DNA of 64,000 nt from Cupriavidus pinatubonensis (lineage in GTDB: Bacteria > Pseudomonadota > Gammaproteobacteria > Burkholderiales > Burkholderiaceae), in assembly GCF_019602855.1 (NCBI RefSeq), contig NZ_CP080766.1, positions 2,480,001 to 2,544,000 on the forward strand, in the 5' to 3' direction. Position numbers and translations under genes: made by a program. Positions 37,043 to 45,755 of this stretch are shown piece by piece. Below the pieces are notes generated by a model, which was not told the DNA's origin, searched no databases, and saw only the letters and a program-made list of their open reading frames with translations. Within the stretch, counting starts at the first letter, position 1; the number at the start of each line of letters is the position of its first letter.

Positions 37043-38081
37043 GCGCCGGCGCGGCGCGGAGACGGCTGCATCTGTCGCATCTGCCGCCACGCCTGCCGGT
37101 CCGGCCCTTGTCAGTGTGGGCACAAAGCGGACAGAGAGCCTGCTACGCCGCCTCGAATGGACCGTAGTGCGGCGCCTCGACGGGCTGCTGCAGGGGGATT
37201 ACCGCACGCTGTTCCGGGGCTTCGGCCTCGACCTTGCCGACTTGCGCGAGTACCGGCCGGGCGACGATGTGCGGCATATTGACTGGAACGTGACGGCGCG
37301 GCTACAGACACCGCACGTGCGCGAGTTCCAGGAAGACCGTGATCTCTCCGCGTGGTTCGTGCTCGATCTGAGCGGGTCGATCGAATTCGGTTCGGGCGAG
37401 GTGCGCAAGCGCGACCTGCTGAATGACTTCACGACCGTGATGGCGATGCTGCTGACACGCTACGGCAACCGGATCGGCGCCGTGCTGTACGGTGGGTCAG
37501 CGGACACGGATGCGTCCATGATTCCGCCGCGCTCGGGGCGGCGCCAGTTGCTGCACCTGCTTGACCGCATGCACGCCACGCCGGCCGCGTGCCCCGGCGA
37601 GACACGGCTGCGCGACCTGCTGGAGCGCGCGCGCGCTGTCGCAAAGCGGCGTTCGGTCATGTTCGTCGTGTCCGACTTCATCAGTACGCCAGGCTGGCAG
37701 ACCTCGCTCGGCATGCTGGCGCGGCGTCATGAAGTCGTGGCCGTGCGGCTGGTCGATCCGCTCGAAATGGCGTTGCCCGACCTCGGACTCGTCGTGCTGC
37801 AGGATGCCGAAACCGCGGAGCAGATGTTTATCGACACGCATGATCCCGCGTTCCGCAAGCGCTTTGCGGCAGCCGCCGAGGCGCGCGAGGCCGAGTTGCG
37901 CCTGGCGTTCGCGCGCGCTGGCGTGGAATGCCTGACGCTGTCGACGTACGCGCCGATGGACCTCGCACTGTTGCAGTTCACGCGTGAGCGCCGCTTCCGG
38001 CAAGGGGCCGCGAAAGCGGCGCCGGCGACGAAACCGGCGACGAAACCGTCGACGACAGCGCCACCGAGGAACGCGGCATGA
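37020..38081 (+). CDS. DUF58 domain-containing protein
   Basis: 353 aa. The conserved DUF58 block is FGLDLADLREYRPGDDVRHIDWNVTAR, followed by a VWA-like fold (WFVLDLSGSIEFGSG). The C-terminus is an Ala/Lys/Pro/Thr-rich tail (KPATKPSTTAPPRNAA), probably unstructured. DUF58 proteins are fixed partners of MoxR ATPases. Its ATG overlaps the MoxR gene and its stop overlaps the next ATG (ATGA). Confidence 0.93.
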   Translation: MFERLRARRRRGAETAASVASAATPAGPALVSVGTKRTESLLRRLEWTVVRRLDGLLQGDYRTLFRGFGLDLADLREYRPGDDVRHIDWNVTARLQTPHVREFQEDRDLSAWFVLDLSGSIEFGSGEVRKRDLLNDFTTVMAMLLTRYGNRIGAVLYGGSADTDASMIPPRSGRRQLLHLLDRMHATPAACPGETRLRDLLERARAVAKRRSVMFVVSDFISTPGWQTSLGMLARRHEVVAVRLVDPLEMALPDLGLVVLQDAETAEQMFIDTHDPAFRKRFAAAAEAREAELRLAFARAGVECLTLSTYAPMDLALLQFTRERRFRQGAAKAAPATKPATKPSTTAPPRNAA

Positions 38082-39154
38082 CAGACGCCATCGACCGGCT
38101 GCCTCTGTTCAGCTTCCTGTGGCCCGACATGCTGTGGCTGCTCGGCCTTTTGTTCGTGCTGACTGCAGGCTATGTCTGGTTCGACGCGCGGCGGCGTCGG
38201 ACAACAGTCAGCCATCCGGCTCTCAAATCGATCGGTTTTGCCATGACAGGCGGGACTGGCTGGCGCCGCCATGTGCCCGCGGTGCTGGCATTGCTGGCGT
38301 TGGTCGCGCTGATCTTTGCCATTGCCCGTCCGCAGGCCGTGATGACGCTGCCGTCGCGCATCAAGACCGTGATCCTCGTGATCGACCTGTCGGGCAGTAT
38401 GCGCGCGCAGGATGTCCGGCCGAGCCGTATCCGCGCGGCGCAGCAGGCGGCCAGGGTGCTGCTTGATGCCCAGCCGGCGGGCGTCAGCGTCGGTGTGGTG
38501 GCCATGGCGGGTACGGCAGCGCTGGCGCAGGCGCCCAGCCACAGCAAGGACGATGTGGCGACTGCGATCGAAGGCCTGAAGCCGCAAGGAGGCACCGCGC
38601 TGGGCAACGGCCTGCTGATCGCGCTGACCACGCTGCTGCCACAAACGACCAACGATGCAGAACGTCTCATGAACGGCGGTGACGTCGCCCAGCCCGGCAA
38701 GCCAGGCAAGGCGGCTCCGGGCGAGTTAGACAACGGCGAGCCGGTCAGGCCCGGATCGTACGCGTCCGGTGCGATCGTGCTGTTCTCCGACGGTGAAAGC
38801 AATTCGGGTCCGGGCGCGGTACAAGCCGCGCAGCTCGCAGCCACGTACGGCGTGCGCGTCTATACGGTTGGCGTGGGCACGACGGAAGGCGTCGTGCTGT
38901 CGGCCGATGGCTGGTCGGCGCGCGTGAGGCTGGACGAAAAGGTGTTGAAGCAGGTCGCCGACACCACCGGCGCCGAGTACTTCCGGCTTGAGGACACCGC
39001 TGCGCTGAAGAAGGTGTATCGCGCGCTCAATACCAGGCTCGCGTTCGACAAGCGCGATCAGGTCGAGGTCACGGCTTTCTTTGCCGCGATCGGCGCGTTG
39101 CTGGCGGCGTGCGCGGGACTGCTGTCCCTGTGGTGGTTCGGACGGGTGATGTAG
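38078..39154 (+). CDS. von Willebrand factor A membrane protein (BatA-like)
   Basis: 358 aa with helices at about 14-34 and 67-84, a VWA domain with MIDAS motif DLSGS (103-107), and a C-terminal helix (about 333-355). An insertion, NGGDVAQPGKPGKAAPGELDNGE, lies in a surface loop. It forms the last gene of the protease-MoxR-DUF58-VWA operon, coupled by an ATGA overlap. The divergent VWA protein at 33956 is a paralogue with the same layout. Confidence 0.92.
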   Translation: MTDAIDRLPLFSFLWPDMLWLLGLLFVLTAGYVWFDARRRRTTVSHPALKSIGFAMTGGTGWRRHVPAVLALLALVALIFAIARPQAVMTLPSRIKTVILVIDLSGSMRAQDVRPSRIRAAQQAARVLLDAQPAGVSVGVVAMAGTAALAQAPSHSKDDVATAIEGLKPQGGTALGNGLLIALTTLLPQTTNDAERLMNGGDVAQPGKPGKAAPGELDNGEPVRPGSYASGAIVLFSDGESNSGPGAVQAAQLAATYGVRVYTVGVGTTEGVVLSADGWSARVRLDEKVLKQVADTTGAEYFRLEDTAALKKVYRALNTRLAFDKRDQVEVTAFFAAIGALLAACAGLLSLWWFGRVM

Positions 39155-39160
39155 GGCTGG

Positions 39161-39181
39161 CCGGGGTCGGAAAAACCCCGG
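39161..39181. terminator. Hairpin between convergent VWA and BON genes
   Basis: CCGGGGT-CGGAAAA-ACCCCGG, a perfect 7-bp stem 6 bp after the VWA stop codon. On the minus strand the loop supplies a short T-run; likely bidirectional. Confidence 0.6.
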
Positions 39182-39207
39182 GACAGTCTTAGATCGCGTA
39201 TCAGGTA

Positions 39208-39690
39208 TCAGCCCTGCAAGGCAGGAATATTGCCGGCTTCTTCATGGATGGTCAGCTCGTCCGCGAGATCCGTGACGCCGGGCACGGCCCACACCGTCGA
39301 CAGCACGGCGTCATGCTCGCCGGCCAGGATGTGGCCGCTGAGGCAAGCGCACCCGCCGCTCACATCGACCTCCACCGCGCCCGGGTGGCTGAGCACATGG
39401 CCCAGTTGCGCACGGATCCGTTCGCCGATCTGGTAGTCGCTCGTGTCGACGTCACGAAGGCTCACGGTCACATGTGGCCGCACCCTGGCGGCAAGGCCCC
39501 GCGCATGATCGAGCACGCGCTTGGCCTGTGTCTGCGCGTAATCGGTCAGGTCATGCTTCCCGGCTGCTGCCTTGTCCCGCAATTGTGCGCGTCGCCGGGC
39601 GCCCTGGTGCGGATCGAACAGGTACATCAGTGCGGCCCCGGCCACGGCGGCGAGGGCGAGGTTGGTCAGGTTGCGGTTTTCATTGGGCAT
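39208..39690 (-). CDS. BON-domain protein with N-terminal membrane helix
   Basis: 160 aa. ATG 39690 has AAGGAG eight bases upstream and gives MPNENRNLTNLALAAVAGAALMYLFDP, one short hydrophobic helix followed by a basic segment (GARRRAQLRDKAAAG). The BON domain (about 85-150; ERIRAQLGHVLSHPGAVEVDVSGGCACLSGHI) usually binds membranes or phospholipid and often appears in osmotic-stress proteins. Two cysteine residues flank an Ala in GGCACL, unusual for the family. Confidence 0.85.
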   Translation of the reverse strand: MPNENRNLTNLALAAVAGAALMYLFDPHQGARRRAQLRDKAAAGKHDLTDYAQTQAKRVLDHARGLAARVRPHVTVSLRDVDTSDYQIGERIRAQLGHVLSHPGAVEVDVSGGCACLSGHILAGEHDAVLSTVWAVPGVTDLADELTIHEEAGNIPALQG

Positions 39691-39931
39691 GTTGGGGCTC
39701 CTTCGATTTCGGCGGGGATGCGGCAGCCTTGCGACTACTGCGTCCTCGCCCTGTTGCAGGGTGCGTGCCCGGATGCCAGGTGGCTGGCAGGCCACGGGAA
39801 GACGGGGCAGGGCAGCAGTGTCGCCACCATGGCCGCACATTCTTACCGGGCCATGTAAATGATCGCCTCTGCACCGGCTGTCAGGCGGAGGCGCACATTC
39901 GGGCGCTTCGCAGGCGGATGATGTCCCCTAC

Positions 39932-40816
39932 TCACTCATCCGTCTTGTAGCGAGCATCGAGTTCGTCGTACATCGGCTTCCTGACGAGCCGCTGGCGCTC
40001 GCTGAATGGCACGACGATGGCGGGATCCTCGTCCATCTGGCCGTTTGCCTGCAGGTTGCCGAGTGCCTGCTGCATGCCGCGCACGGCGCCTTGCAATGCG
40101 GCGTTCGCGTAGAGCACCAGGCCGTAGCCGAGCCGCTCCAGCGCGGCGAGCCCTTGCACCGGCGTCTTTCCGCCAATCACGATATTGATCAGCAGCGGCA
40201 CATCGAACAGCCCCGGCAGGCGCGCGATATCGCTTTGACCCTCGATCGCCTCGAAGAACAGGATATCGGCGCCGGCTTCGGCAAAGCGGTGTCCGCGATC
40301 GATCGCATCCTCGATGCCGTGCACGGCCGCGGCATCCGTGCGCGCGACGATCTGGAAGTCGGGGTCGTCGCGCGCGTCAGTCGCGGCCCGGATCTTGGCC
40401 ACCATCTCGTCCGTGCTCACGACATCCTTGCCGGCAAAGTGCCCGCATTTCTTCGGCATGACCTGGTCCTCGAGCTGGATCGCATCGGCGCCCGCGCGCT
40501 CCAGGGTGCGTACGGCCTGGCGCACGTTCAGCGCGTTGCCGAAACCGGTATCCGCATCGACGAGCAACGGCAGTTCCACCGCATCGCGGACCCGCGCCGT
40601 GTGCTCGGCGATATCGCTGAGCCCGATGAAACCGAGGTCAGGCAGGCCGAATGACATATTGGTGACACCGGCGCCGGTGAGGTACACGGCCTTGAAGCCG
40701 AGGTCTTCGATGACCCGCGCACTCATGGCGTTGAAGGCGCCGGGGATGAGCAGGGCATTCTTTGACGCGGCCTGCTGCCGGAATGCCTGTCTGCGGGAGG
40801 AAGCGGATGAAGTCAT
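39932..40816 (-). CDS. Isocitrate lyase/PEP mutase superfamily enzyme
   Basis: 294 aa TIM-barrel. GFKAVYLTGAGVTNMSFGLPDLGF, VDADTGFGNALNV with Mg-binding aspartates, and the cysteine motif PKKCGHFAGK are diagnostic for C-C lyases such as methylisocitrate lyase (KRCGH), 2,3-dimethylmalate lyase and related carboxyvinyl-carboxyphosphonate enzymes. KKCGH and the sequence VARTDA fit the dimethylmalate lyase/oxaloacetate-decarboxylase-like branch better than PrpB. No propionate genes are nearby, so the substrate stays open. Confidence 0.88.
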   Translation of the reverse strand: MTSSASSRRQAFRQQAASKNALLIPGAFNAMSARVIEDLGFKAVYLTGAGVTNMSFGLPDLGFIGLSDIAEHTARVRDAVELPLLVDADTGFGNALNVRQAVRTLERAGADAIQLEDQVMPKKCGHFAGKDVVSTDEMVAKIRAATDARDDPDFQIVARTDAAAVHGIEDAIDRGHRFAEAGADILFFEAIEGQSDIARLPGLFDVPLLINIVIGGKTPVQGLAALERLGYGLVLYANAALQGAVRGMQQALGNLQANGQMDEDPAIVVPFSERQRLVRKPMYDELDARYKTDE

Positions 40817-40993
40817 GTGGGGTTCTCCGGTGAGGCGGCGTGTCGTCGGCAGCCTGACAGCCGCGCAATCAGGACAGGTCGAATCGGTGAGGCGCGATCA
40901 TGCGGATGTGCCCGACGCGAGTCCGGATAACGGCGGGCATCTGGTAGCGTACACCGCAGTGCGACCCGCGGTGGTGTATACCTTGCCGATATA

Positions 40994-41248
40994 ATGCCCG
41001 CCGCTAACTTCCATTCGCTACCGATCATGCTGCCCGACGGAGAACTCCTGCTACTGCTCGTCACGCGCGAGATGCCTTTCGGCAAGCACAAGGGAACGCT
41101 GATCGCCGACTTGCCTGGCAACTACCTGAACTGGTTTGCAAGGGAAGGATTTCCGCCTGGCCAATTGGGCCGCCTGCTGGCGCTGATGCAAGAGCTGGAT
41201 CACAACGGGCTGCGGCACCTGGTGGATCCTTTGCGCGGGGCGCGTTGA
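40994..41248 (+). CDS. DUF3820 family protein
   Basis: 84 aa. TREMPFGKHKGTLIADLPGNYLNWFAREGFPPGQLGRLLALM is the signature of this short family (PFGK.KG..ADLP..YL.WF). Function unknown; the motif also occurs at the end of some exonucleases. The start may be ATG 40994 or 41027; neither has a recognisable ribosome binding site. Confidence 0.8.
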   Translation: MPAANFHSLPIMLPDGELLLLLVTREMPFGKHKGTLIADLPGNYLNWFAREGFPPGQLGRLLALMQELDHNGLRHLVDPLRGAR

Positions 41249-41390
41249 AGCGTCCGGGCCTGCGATGCCTGGCAAGCGTCAAGGCGACGTAGTCATCAAT
41301 CAAGGCTTGTCTCGCTGCACCCCGCAGGCAAGTTTGTGTAGGTGGCGAATGCCAGTTCCGCCAATGTCTTGGCCGCAATTCAGGCCAGTA

Positions 41391-43271
41391 TCAGGGGCCG
41401 TCCCCGGCCCGCTCGCATTGGACATTCATGGCACGACAGACCTCGCACCATCGATCCGCCGCAGGCGACGCGCGCACCGGCTCTGCGCCGGCCGTGGGCC
41501 ATGGCAACGGCATCTGTGCCGTCGCCGGCAGCCTGCGACCCGCACAGGCATACGCGCGCACGGCTTCGCCGAGTGCGGCCAGGCCGACCGGCTTGACCAG
41601 CACGCCATCCATGCCAGCCGCCAGCGCGGCTTGATGGTCCTCGGGCACCGCGCTGGCCGTGCAGCCGATCACCGGAATTCGGGCGGGCGCGTCGCGGCGC
41701 GCGCGCAGTGCGCGGGCAAAGGTCTGGCCATCCATGACTGGCATCGCACAGTCGCAGATCACGAGGTCGAATGGCCCCTGGGAGGCCGTCGGAGACTCGG
41801 CCAGCCGCTCCAGCGCCTCGCTGCCATCCGCGGCCGTGTCCACGCGATGGCCCAGATGTTCGAGCTGCCACTTCAGTAGCAGGCGGTTCGGCACATGGTC
41901 GTCCACGACCAGCACGTGCAGCGAATCAGTGGCAGCGGCACATGCGGAAAGGGCCGCCGGCTCGGGCATGACCGGCAAGCAGGCTGTGCGCAGCCGCAGG
42001 GTAACCCGCACACTTGTGCCAGCCCCCGCGCGGCTTTCGAGACGGATCTGGCCGCCCATGGCCGCGACCAGCCGGCGGCAGATGGCCAGGCCCAGCCCGG
42101 TGCCGCCGGATTGTGGCCGCGATCGGTCGTGTGCCTGCTCGAACGGCTGGAACAGGCGCGCCTGGTCGGCGTGCGCGATGCCAATGCCGGTATCGGCGAC
42201 CGTCAACACGATCTCCTGCTTTCCCGCATGCACGGGGCCGCCGTGCAGATGCACGCGTACCTCGCCCTTGTCGGTGAAGCGGATGGCGTTGGAGACCAGA
42301 TTGCCAAGTACCTGCTTCACACGGAGCGGGTCGACCATATGCGCCGCCGCGATGCCCGGGTCGATGACCCGCACCAGCGGCAATGGCTTCTGCGCGGCTA
42401 CCGGGCCGAGCATCTGCAGGACTTCCTCCACCAGCGCCGGCAAGCTGGCGGGAACGGGATGGACGCGCAGCTTGCCCGCTTCCATCTTCGACAAGTCGAG
42501 AATGTCATCGATCAATGCGAGCAGTGCCAGCGCGGAATCGTGCGCGGTGGACAGCATGCGGCGCTCGTCGGACGGCATCTCGGGCCGTTTCAGGGCGAGC
42601 TCGATCATGCCGGCCACAGCGTTCATCGGTGTCCGGATCTCATGGCTGACCGAGGCGAGGAAGGTGGACTTGGCCCGATTTGCCGCCTCGGCACGCGCCT
42701 TGGCTTCGGCCAGCTGGGCGAGCATGTCGTGGCGCTCGGTCAGGTCCACCCAGCCGCCGGCCAGTGCCGTCACGGTCTTGCCGGGGCCTTGCAACGGTGC
42801 AACCCAGTTCAGCACATGCCGCTTTTCGCCCTGGATGTGCAGGCAGCGGTCCTTGCTGAGCGCGCGGCCGGAGGCAATGACGTCGCGGTAGTCCTCGGAG
42901 AGTTCAGCGGCGTCTGTGATCACGCCGGCGAGCTGTTCCGGCATGTCCGGCGGCAGGCCTCGCAACGATGCGCGTGACGCGCCGACCAGTTCCTCATAAC
43001 GCCGGTTGCAGGTGATGAGCCGCTGCTGGGCGTCGCGCACATAGACGGGCAGGGGAATGCTGTCCAGCACCGCCGTGTGCAACGTCAGGCGCTGGCGCAG
43101 CCGTGCCGTGCAGGCCTGGCTGCGGGCGAGCTGGCGCCGCAACACGCGTACGCGCGCTGCGAATAGCGCAGAAGCGAGCAGCAGCGTCAGGCTCAAAGCC
43201 AGCCAGACGATTGGCGGGGGCAGGGCGGACAAATTCAATGCAGGCGACGGGCATGGAGGACAGCCCTGCAC
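41391..43271 (-). CDS. Hybrid sensor histidine kinase/response regulator (BvgS-like core)
   Basis: About 626 aa if read from GTG 43271; the frame stays open to a GTG at 43430 and a TTG at 43238 would also fit. One membrane helix (ALPPPIVWLALSLTLLLASAL) sits at the N-terminus, so there is no sizeable periplasmic domain. A PAS domain follows (LDSIPLPVYVRDAQQRLITC), then the HisKA box FLASVSHEIRTPMN (His about 210), ATPase motifs (NLVSNAIRF, GTGLGLAICRRL) and a receiver with phospho-acceptor Asp in VICDCAMPVMDG (about 507). There is no Hpt domain. It is divergent from a second hybrid kinase of similar design. The cognate Hpt is probably the protein at 46391. Confidence 0.87.
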   Translation of the reverse strand: MQGCPPCPSPALNLSALPPPIVWLALSLTLLLASALFAARVRVLRRQLARSQACTARLRQRLTLHTAVLDSIPLPVYVRDAQQRLITCNRRYEELVGASRASLRGLPPDMPEQLAGVITDAAELSEDYRDVIASGRALSKDRCLHIQGEKRHVLNWVAPLQGPGKTVTALAGGWVDLTERHDMLAQLAEAKARAEAANRAKSTFLASVSHEIRTPMNAVAGMIELALKRPEMPSDERRMLSTAHDSALALLALIDDILDLSKMEAGKLRVHPVPASLPALVEEVLQMLGPVAAQKPLPLVRVIDPGIAAAHMVDPLRVKQVLGNLVSNAIRFTDKGEVRVHLHGGPVHAGKQEIVLTVADTGIGIAHADQARLFQPFEQAHDRSRPQSGGTGLGLAICRRLVAAMGGQIRLESRAGAGTSVRVTLRLRTACLPVMPEPAALSACAAATDSLHVLVVDDHVPNRLLLKWQLEHLGHRVDTAADGSEALERLAESPTASQGPFDLVICDCAMPVMDGQTFARALRARRDAPARIPVIGCTASAVPEDHQAALAAGMDGVLVKPVGLAALGEAVRAYACAGRRLPATAQMPLPWPTAGAEPVRASPAADRWCEVCRAMNVQCERAGDGP

Positions 43272-43354
43272 GGCATTGCGATTGCGGGGCGCGATCCATG
43301 ACTCTATGGATGCGCGTATCGCCGTAGTTTCAGACGCGTCGGAGTCTGGCTGGA

Positions 43355-43365
43355 GAAATTTCCTA
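43355..43365. promoter_or_regulatory. GAAATTTCCTA box between the divergent kinases
   Basis: GAAATTTC is a perfect 8-bp palindrome, extended here to GAAATTTCCTA. The heptad TTTCCTA resembles the half-site described for BvgA in Bordetella, and the same core is found in the palindrome upstream of the regulator gene at 45637. It lies upstream of the minus-strand kinase if that gene starts at 43271, and 128 bp before the plus-strand kinase. Role inferred. Confidence 0.35.
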
Positions 43366-43492
43366 TTCAGTCGGCAGCCACGCTGGCCGAATGTCGTCGC
43401 GGCCACCGGGCCGAGCGGCTGGCAAGCCACCGGGCAACGCTATCATTGTCTTGCCCTGCTCGTCTGTTACCTGTCCGCGATGGAGTTTTCCG

Positions 43493-45529
43493 ATGCTGAC
43501 CGCGCCAACCCCGATCACTGGCCTGCTGGCCGCCTGCGTGGTGCTCATGGCCGCCTGCCTGCTGCACTGGCACCGGCGTCTGCGAACGATGGGCAGCCAA
43601 CGCGATGTGCTGGCCGCCATCATTGACGCTGCGCCATATCCGATGGTGGCGCGCGACGCACGCGGGCGCTTCGTCGCAGTCAATGTGGCGCTTGAGGATT
43701 TTCTCGACATCCGCCGCCAGACAATGCTGGGGAAGACCATGGAAGACGCTGGCGTGCCGCCCAACATCGTGGCTGCCGTGGCATCGCCGATCGCGCGCGT
43801 GCGGGCGTCCGGCCAGCGGGTCGACGAGACGCTACGCGTGCGTGATGCCGCGGGCGACTGGCATGACCTGCTGTTCGCCACGCAGCCGCTGCGCCTGCCG
43901 GACGGCACCGAGGCAGGCACCGTTTCCGCGACCATCGACATCACCGCCCAGCTCGCAGCCGAACAGGCCGCCCTCGAGGCCAAGCGCGTGCTCGATGAGA
44001 TTGCCGACGCCTTGCCCGTGGCGTCGTTCCAGCTCTGCGCGGAGCCGGGTGGCCGGTACTGGTTTTCGTATTTTTCCGCGAAGGCGGAACGGTATCGCGG
44101 CTGGTCCGCCGAACGGCTGCTCGCCGTGGTCGATGGCGAATACCCGTCGATCCATCCGGAGGACCGCTTGAAAATGGCCGACGCGTTGCATCAGTCCGCT
44201 GCCGCGCAATCGGCCGCGCAGTTTGAACTCCGGATTCTTGTCGACGGCGAAACGCGGTGGCTGCGCTTGTTCGTGGGCGCACCGGCGCGTGATCCATCCG
44301 GCCAGTTGCGCTGGAGCGGTTATGCCGGCGACGCGACCGACGAACATCGCCAGCTCGAAGCGCTGGCGGCGGCCCGCGCGGCCGCGGAAGGCGCCGCACA
44401 GGCGAAGGCGCGCTTCCTGGCCACGATGACGCACGAGATCCGCACGCCGCTGGCAGCGGTCATCGGTGCGCTGGAACTGTTGCGCGGCAGCCCGATGAGC
44501 GCGCAGCAGGCCAGCGAGGTCGCGCTGGCCGACAATGCGGCGCGCCTGCTCATGGAAATCCTCGACGGCATCCTCGACTACAGTCGCCTGGAGGCCGGGC
44601 AACTCACGCTGGAGTCGCTGCCGCTGGATCTGCGCGCCCTCGTCGAGTCGGTGATGCAGGTGCACAGGCCCGCGGTCGCGGCAAAGCAGCTCGCGTTTGC
44701 GTTCGAAGCCGATGCGCGCGTTGCCGTGGCCTTGCTAGGCGATCCCACGCGGCTCAAGGAGATCCTGCTCAACCTGATCGGCAATGCTGTGAAGTTTACG
44801 GCGCAGGGCGGCATTACGGTGCGATTGGACTTGCTCGAAGACATGGAGGAGCACCAGCGTGTGTCGCTCAGCGTCGCCGATACCGGCGTGGGTATCGACG
44901 CCAGACAGCAAGAGCAGCTGTTCGCGCCATTTTCGCAGGCAGATAGCTCCATTTCGCGCCGTTTTGGCGGCAGCGGGCTGGGCCTGGCGATCTGCCGGCG
45001 CCTGGCGGAACGGATGGGCGGCACGCTGACGCTGCAAAGCCAGCCTGGGGCCGGCACTACGATTGTGCTGTGTGTGACGTTGCCAGTGGCCATGAGCCCA
45101 GTGCCCCAAGGGGTCGCCGGCCGCGCTGGGCCGCCGCCCCCCTTGGAACCGCTGGACGTGCGCAAGGCCATCCTGGTAGTGGAAGACCACCTGCCGTTCC
45201 AGGTCATCATGCGCCGGCAACTGGAGATGCTGGGGCAGGATTGCACGGTGGCATCCGGGGGCGAAGCGGCGCTGGAGCAGCTCCGGCAGCAGCGTTTCGC
45301 GCTGGTACTGACCGATTGCCAGATGCCCGGCATGAACGGTTTCGAACTGGCCAGCCGGATCCGGGCATCCGGGCCGGGCGCCAATGCCGACGTGCCGATC
45401 GTCGCGCTGACGGCGTCTGCCGGTGCGGAAGTGGCCCGGCAATGCCACGACGCGGGCATGGACGCCTGTCTCGCCAAGCCCGTTCGCATGGACGACCTGC
45501 GCGCATGCATTGCCCGATGGGCGCGGTAA
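43493..45529 (+). CDS. Hybrid sensor histidine kinase/response regulator (BvgS-like core)
   Basis: 678 aa. GGAG precedes ATG 43493. An N-terminal helix (about 7-25) leads into two PAS-type domains (about 40-150 and 165-280; AAPYPMVARDARGRFVAVN and YRGWSAERLLAVVDGEYPS). The HisKA box is FLATMTHEIRTPLA (His314), ATPase motifs are NLIGNAVKFT and GSGLGLAICRRL, and the receiver has its Asp608 in LTDCQMPGMNG with the lysine in LAKPV. There is no Hpt domain and essentially no periplasmic part, so it likely senses cytoplasmic or membrane signals. The response regulator and Hpt genes follow. Confidence 0.94.
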   Translation: MLTAPTPITGLLAACVVLMAACLLHWHRRLRTMGSQRDVLAAIIDAAPYPMVARDARGRFVAVNVALEDFLDIRRQTMLGKTMEDAGVPPNIVAAVASPIARVRASGQRVDETLRVRDAAGDWHDLLFATQPLRLPDGTEAGTVSATIDITAQLAAEQAALEAKRVLDEIADALPVASFQLCAEPGGRYWFSYFSAKAERYRGWSAERLLAVVDGEYPSIHPEDRLKMADALHQSAAAQSAAQFELRILVDGETRWLRLFVGAPARDPSGQLRWSGYAGDATDEHRQLEALAAARAAAEGAAQAKARFLATMTHEIRTPLAAVIGALELLRGSPMSAQQASEVALADNAARLLMEILDGILDYSRLEAGQLTLESLPLDLRALVESVMQVHRPAVAAKQLAFAFEADARVAVALLGDPTRLKEILLNLIGNAVKFTAQGGITVRLDLLEDMEEHQRVSLSVADTGVGIDARQQEQLFAPFSQADSSISRRFGGSGLGLAICRRLAERMGGTLTLQSQPGAGTTIVLCVTLPVAMSPVPQGVAGRAGPPPPLEPLDVRKAILVVEDHLPFQVIMRRQLEMLGQDCTVASGGEAALEQLRQQRFALVLTDCQMPGMNGFELASRIRASGPGANADVPIVALTASAGAEVARQCHDAGMDACLAKPVRMDDLRACIARWAR

Positions 45530-45615
45530 GGCGCATCATGAGGTGGCTGTCCGGCGCCGTTGCAGTGCGCAGGCGATGCCGGTGGGTGCAGGATCCTGCT
45601 CGTGAAGGTCAATCG

Positions 45616-45662
45616 GGAAAAGTCGTACCAGCGCTCGGAAATTTCCTGCGCCGGCGCGGAAA
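45616..45662. promoter_or_regulatory. Three GGAAA boxes at exact 21-bp spacing with a central GGAAATTTCC palindrome
   Basis: GGAAA begins at 45616, 45637 and 45658, i.e. every 21 bp or two helical turns, all on one DNA face. The middle copy is part of the perfect palindrome GGAAATTTCC (45637-45646). The array lies 94-140 bp before the GTG of a BvgA-type regulator. BvgA dimers are known to bind promoters as successive units of about 22 bp with an inverted-heptad primary site, so an autoregulatory array is likely. Not tested. Confidence 0.5.
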
Positions 45663-45755
45663 AATGCTGAGCACAATGATGTGCCAGACCATAAATGCCT
45701 GCCGGATCATTCCTCAGGCAATGTGCCCAATGCCATTAGCGATGGAGTGTTTGCC

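Noticed and set aside
33956..39154. Recent duplication of the two VWA genes
   Set aside because: Layout is shared but sequences differ widely, including different insertions, so this is an old paralogy rather than a recent repeat.
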